Origin: Persicitalea jodogahamensis
GTDB lineage: Bacteria > Bacteroidota > Bacteroidia > Cytophagales > Spirosomataceae
Direction of reading: 5' to 3'
NCBI RefSeq assembly: GCF_014651615.1
Contig: NZ_BMXF01000001.1
Coordinates: 372,001-436,000 of the forward strand
Length of the DNA stretch: 64,000 bases
Part shown: one piece after another, positions 60,595 through 64,000 of the stretch
Layout of the letters: every line of letters begins with the position of its first letter
How positions within the stretch are numbered: the stretch's first letter is position 1
Position numbers and translations under genes: made by a program
Notes under the pieces: model-generated
What the model was told of the DNA's origin: nothing
Databases searched by the model: none
Seen by the model: only the letters and a program-made list of their open reading frames with translations

Positions 60595-61782
60595 CTACCG
60601 TGAATACACCACTTTCCCATCAATGATTGTCATACTGATTTCGATATTTTCATCAAATAAAACCACATCAGCCGCTTTTCCTACTGTCAATGAGCCGAGG
60701 CGATCTTGCTGACCCATAATCCGGGCGGGCGTGGCGGTCATCATCTTTACGGCATCCAGAAGCGGGACGTGGGCTTGCTGTGTCATCGTGCGCAGCAGCC
60801 GGTCGGCCGTAGCGACGCTCCCGGCGAATGCTGTACGATCGGGTAGTTTCGCGACGCCGTCTTCCACCAATACTTTCAGGCCGTTGTCTAGTGGACCAAG
60901 GATGCTGTCGCCGGGCGGCAGAGAAGCGGCCCGCATGGCGTCGGTGATCAGGGCGATTCGATCGGGACCTTTTATTTTGTAGATTAACTGCAAAAGTGGT
61001 GGCGGCAGGTGAATGCCGTCGGTGATGATTTCGACATCCATATCGTCCAGCAGGAACGCACTTTCCACCGCTCCGGCGTAGCGGAAGGCGTCGCGACGGG
61101 TCACGCCGAGCATTCCGGAGTAGAGGTGCGTCATCAGCGAATAGCCATTTTCGGCGGCCAGCACTACGTCTTCGTGAATGGCATCGGTGTGCGCCACGGA
61201 AGCAATGATACCTTGTGAACGAAGAAAACGGCCCATTTCCAGCGCGCCAGGTAGTTCGGGCGCAATGCTCCAGCGGGTGACGGAGCCCTGAGCCCGGCGG
61301 ATGATTTCGCGATATTCCGTAGGGTCGGGGTTGCGGATATAACGCGGGTCCTGCGCCCCGCGCTGACTCATGGCAAAGTACGGGCCTTCCAGATGGAGAC
61401 CGAGAAACTTGGCACCTTTTTTATTCACTTTGTTAGCTTCCTCATACAATTCCAGCGTCCCGTAAAGGGCTTCCTGGCTGCTGGTCAAGGTGGTAGGTGA
61501 CATCGCTGTAGTACCGAAGCGGGCGTGGGTTTCGGCTACTTGCAAAAAAGCCTCCAAAGTACCATCCATGAAGTCGTGACCGCCGCCGCCGTGCACATGC
61601 AACTCCACAAAGCCGGGCGAAACGTACTTTCCCTGAGCGTCTATTTCGGGAAGGTCAGGCGTATCGTTTCCGCGCTCCAGAACAGCCGTAATCAACCCGT
61701 TTTCTACCACTAATGTACCGTTCGGAATGGCTCGGTGAGGGGTTAAAAGCGTACCGTTGGTTATCTTGAAAGAAGAAGTCAT
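60595..61782 (-). CDS. nagA: N-acetylglucosamine-6-phosphate deacetylase
   Basis: A 395-residue amidohydrolase that removes acetate from GlcNAc-6-phosphate. The metal-binding region is FVELHVHGGGGHDFMDG (His-x-His type), FLGLHLEGPYFAMSQRGAQ carries a conserved Glu, and ASVAHTDAIHEDV and LMTHLYSGM hold further ligands; LITDAMRAASLPPGDSILG contains the catalytic Asp. It ends in AFAGSVATADRLL and the KAADVVLFDENIE strand. It starts 10 bases downstream of nagB, so the two are cotranscribed. Confidence 0.95.
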   Translation of the reverse strand: MTSSFKITNGTLLTPHRAIPNGTLVVENGLITAVLERGNDTPDLPEIDAQGKYVSPGFVELHVHGGGGHDFMDGTLEAFLQVAETHARFGTTAMSPTTLTSSQEALYGTLELYEEANKVNKKGAKFLGLHLEGPYFAMSQRGAQDPRYIRNPDPTEYREIIRRAQGSVTRWSIAPELPGALEMGRFLRSQGIIASVAHTDAIHEDVVLAAENGYSLMTHLYSGMLGVTRRDAFRYAGAVESAFLLDDMDVEIITDGIHLPPPLLQLIYKIKGPDRIALITDAMRAASLPPGDSILGPLDNGLKVLVEDGVAKLPDRTAFAGSVATADRLLRTMTQQAHVPLLDAVKMMTATPARIMGQQDRLGSLTVGKAADVVLFDENIEISMTIIDGKVVYSR

Positions 61783-61792
61783 TGAAAGGTCG

Positions 61793-62536
61793 TCAGGCGA
61801 GCAGGGAAGCCGAGTTTTTATCCAGATAAAGTATGCAGTCGTCGTGCGTTCGCAAAATACCCGCCGGATACTCGTTGCTGATCGGTAGCTCTGCGCAGTT
61901 CTTTACAGCTTGCGCTTTGCGCTCGTCGGGAACCGAACAAATGATGGATTTCGATTTGAGAATCTGCTGAATCGACATGCTGATGGCCTGTTTGGGGACG
62001 TCCTCCATCGTTTCAAACCAACCTTCATTGAATTGCTGACGACGGCAGGCCTCGTCCAACTCGACGACGATATAAGGCTCTTCGGTATGAAAATCCGCCG
62101 GAGGATCGTTGAAAGCCAGGTGGCCGTTTTCGCCGATACCGACCTGGGCGAAGTCGATCTGGTGGGCGGCAATAAGGTCGCCCAGTCGGGCGCATTCCTG
62201 CGCTGGGTCAGCAGCCTCGCCGTCGATGAGGTAATAGGCTTTCAGCGCGGGTACTTTGTCAATAAAACGTTCTTTCAAGTACTTCCGAAAACTGGCCGGG
62301 GCCGTAATGGGTAAACCGATGTATTCGTCGAGATGAAACATCACGACCTTGCTCCAGTCGATGTCGTCGTGCGTAAGCAGCCGTTGCAGGGTTTCGAACT
62401 GGCTCGTTCCTGTCGCCAGAATAACGTTGGCCTGCCCCTTTTCAGCAATGGCATTTTTAATGATCTCAGCGGCTTTGTCACCCGATTTGCGACCAAGTTC
62501 TTTATTATCTTTCGAGATATCGGTATTGAATTTCAT
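61793..62536 (-). CDS. nagB: Glucosamine-6-phosphate deaminase
   Basis: A 247-residue isomerase/deaminase that converts glucosamine-6-phosphate to fructose-6-phosphate and ammonia. Start is the ATG at 62536. Hallmarks: [77 protein letters not shown] and [10 protein letters not shown]. The [13 protein letters not shown] block includes the Asp/His/Glu relay. The carboxy-terminal allosteric tail of E. coli NagB is absent, as in many non-allosteric forms. It follows the transporter by 28 bases. Confidence 0.94.
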   Translation of the reverse strand: MKFNTDISKDNKELGRKSGDKAAEIIKNAIAEKGQANVILATGTSQFETLQRLLTHDDIDWSKVVMFHLDEYIGLPITAPASFRKYLKERFIDKVPALKAYYLIDGEAADPAQECARLGDLIAAHQIDFAQVGIGENGHLAFNDPPADFHTEEPYIVVELDEACRRQQFNEGWFETMEDVPKQAISMSIQQILKSKSIICSVPDERKAQAVKNCAELPISNEYPAGILRTHDDCILYLDKNSASLLA

Positions 62537-62564
62537 TTGAATTGACAAATCAGTTTTTAGTAAA

Positions 62565-63881
62565 TTATAAACTCCACCTTCTCACCAAATGCCCGTAAAA
62601 GGCATAGTAAACCAAATAAGCGTAACAGGGAATGAGCACCCAATAGGCCTCCCGCAGGCTGTACAAATCGGCAAAGTACCCGTATAGCAGCGGTATCAGG
62701 GCGTTTCCGCAAAGCCCCATGATCAGGATCGACGCCCCGAGCTTCGTGAAACGCCCCAGTTCATCCAGCGCCAGCGGCCAGATTCCGGCCCACACCAGCG
62801 AGTTGGCCAGACCCAGCAGCACCACGAACCAAATCGAAATATCGGCGTCGTGGCCCATGAAGCCGACCCGACCGCTGGCGAAGATAACCATAAACGTAAA
62901 GGCCATGCCCAGCAACGTGCAGATTCGCAAGGCGTTAACCTGACGGAGGAATTTGGGAATGAGTATGATCCCCAGAATGTAGCCGCAGATGGTCAGGAAA
63001 AGCGTGTAGGATGGAAACACCTTGGCTTCCAGCAGTCCGATGCCCATCGAGCCCGCGTATGCGATAATGGTATCGATGGCAATTACCTGCGTGCCGACGT
63101 GCAGGAAAATGGCCACGGCTCCGAGAATCAGGTGCGGGAATTTGAAAATGCTGTTTTTGCTGGCATTGGCCTGGGCAAGTTCGGGGCTTTCCTGCTCGGT
63201 GTTCAGTTCAGGCAGGGGTGAATAATACACCAGGATACCGAGGATGAAGAGAATCGTTCCGACCGTGGCGTATGGGACTATGACGCGCTGAATCAACTCA
63301 TCGAGCGCGGCATTGCGCTCAACGTCGCCCATCGTCGCCAGTTGCTTAAAGAGATCGGAGTCGGTAGGGCGCAGGATGACAGCCGCAAAAAGCAAGGGGG
63401 CCAGGATACCCGCCGCCTTGTTGCAGATACCCATGATGCTGATGCGCTGCGCCGCCCGCTCCTTCGGGCCGAGAATAGTGATGTAAGGATTAGCCGCTGT
63501 CTGTAAGATGGCCAGGCCAACGCCAATCATGAAGAGCCCCAATAGAAATACTTCGTAAGTGCGCGAATAAGCTGCCGGAACGAAGATAAAAGCGCCCAAA
63601 GCCATCGCCCAAAAACCCACCATCATGCCTTTCTTAAAGCCCGCTGCTTTGAGCAGGTAAGCGGCCGGAACCGACATGACGAAATACGAAATGTAAAAGG
63701 CAAAAGCGACCAGATAGGACTGGAAACTGGTTAGTTCACAGGCAATCTTGAAGTAAGGAATCAGAATGGCATTCACCCACGACACAAAGCCAAAGATGAA
63801 AAAAAGTACTCCGACAATCAGAATGGAAATAATAGTATCCCGCTTGCTAAGCGAACTGGCGTCAACGGTGGTTGAGGGCAT
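62565..63881 (-). CDS. MFS sugar transporter (FucP/NagP type)
   Basis: A 438-residue major facilitator protein with about twelve membrane segments, e.g. [74 protein letters not shown] and [26 protein letters not shown]. The N-terminal [16 protein letters not shown] and [12 protein letters not shown] blocks are FucP-subfamily hallmarks. In front of nagB-nagA, the likely cargo is N-acetylglucosamine or glucosamine, as for NagP. It is the first gene of the cluster; CTAAACACCTAAACAA ends three bases upstream of its ATG. No kinase gene for GlcNAc is in the window. Confidence 0.9.
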   Translation of the reverse strand: MPSTTVDASSLSKRDTIISILIVGVLFFIFGFVSWVNAILIPYFKIACELTSFQSYLVAFAFYISYFVMSVPAAYLLKAAGFKKGMMVGFWAMALGAFIFVPAAYSRTYEVFLLGLFMIGVGLAILQTAANPYITILGPKERAAQRISIMGICNKAAGILAPLLFAAVILRPTDSDLFKQLATMGDVERNAALDELIQRVIVPYATVGTILFILGILVYYSPLPELNTEQESPELAQANASKNSIFKFPHLILGAVAIFLHVGTQVIAIDTIIAYAGSMGIGLLEAKVFPSYTLFLTICGYILGIILIPKFLRQVNALRICTLLGMAFTFMVIFASGRVGFMGHDADISIWFVVLLGLANSLVWAGIWPLALDELGRFTKLGASILIMGLCGNALIPLLYGYFADLYSLREAYWVLIPCYAYLVYYAFYGHLVRRWSL

Positions 63882-63884
63882 TTG

Positions 63885-63900
63885 TTGTTTAGGTGTTTAG
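63885..63900 (-). repeat. 16-mer CTAAACACCTAAACAA ahead of the MFS transporter
   Basis: The exact 16 bases also found at 53946-53961, here on the minus strand, ending three bases before the ATG at 63881. The gene upstream of this edge is not in the window, so the promoter cannot be placed. Confidence 0.75.
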
Positions 63901-64000
63901 TTGTGGAGTTGTTTAGGCTGACGCAAGCTCACAGCCGGGCAGCCGAGTTTGAACCTTCGTGCCTTTGACCGTTGACCCAATCAAACCGTCGGTGCCCATC

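Overview
The window reads as a chromosomal segment of a Bacteroidota bacterium of the order Cytophagales, most like the Spirosomataceae (Dyadobacter/Persicitalea-like), with moderate-to-high GC. This rests on Bacteroidota-specific families (DUF6089 outer-membrane proteins, a TonB receptor with a DUF4249 lipoprotein, a SprB-type repeat and a type IX secretion C-terminal domain, DUF5522, DUF2911) and on TAnnTTTG -7 elements, some paired with TTTG -33 elements, in front of genes. No rRNA, tRNA, insertion sequence, prophage or CRISPR array is visible. Genes are densely packed on both strands and no gene-free stretch exceeds about 300 bases.

Layout. 1-6.8 kb: an SDR oxidoreductase, an NlpC/P60 endopeptidase, two paralogous DUF6089 barrels with a coupled DUF2911 protein, a trypsin-like protease and a phytanoyl-CoA-dioxygenase-like enzyme. 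6.8-12.3 kb: fabI, a YbbA/YbbP-like ABC exporter pair and a methyltransferase. 12.4-17.9 kb: a membrane-spanning AraC/TPR regulator, an NTF2-like lipoprotein and a repeat-rich type IX secreted protein, with three 21-bp direct repeats after the regulator. 17.9-25.5 kb: uvrA, an unknown lipoprotein, deoC, a GntR regulator and an aspartyl protease with a PDZ domain. 25.7-32.6 kb: tpiA, a helix-hairpin-helix envelope protein, the DUF4249/TonB receptor pair and rpmB. 32.8-39.5 kb: DUF5522, rocD, a metallopeptidase with MORN repeats, an S41 peptidase, a GlsB-like protein and atpDC. 39.7-50.6 kb: a membrane TPR protein, a serine hydrolase, DinB, an ABC ATPase, bestrophin, lpdA, prfB with its programmed frameshift, an alpha/beta hydrolase and an SRPBCC protein. 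50.9-59.1 kb: a TIGR04282 glycosyltransferase, RidA, gltX, a small charged protein, AIM24-like, lepB, a PAS histidine kinase and DUF547. 59.2-63.9 kb: an N-acetylglucosamine operon (transporter, nagB, nagA) followed by a secreted Gfo/Idh/MocA-like lipoprotein.

Most genes are housekeeping or envelope functions. Two signals go beyond a standard annotation. The first is the AraC-TM-TPR / lipoprotein / T9SS-protein module with its candidate operator array. The second is a set of recurring short 'words' in the spacers between genes, including an identical 16-mer just before two unrelated start codons. No convincing new defence, biosynthetic or mobile system was found.
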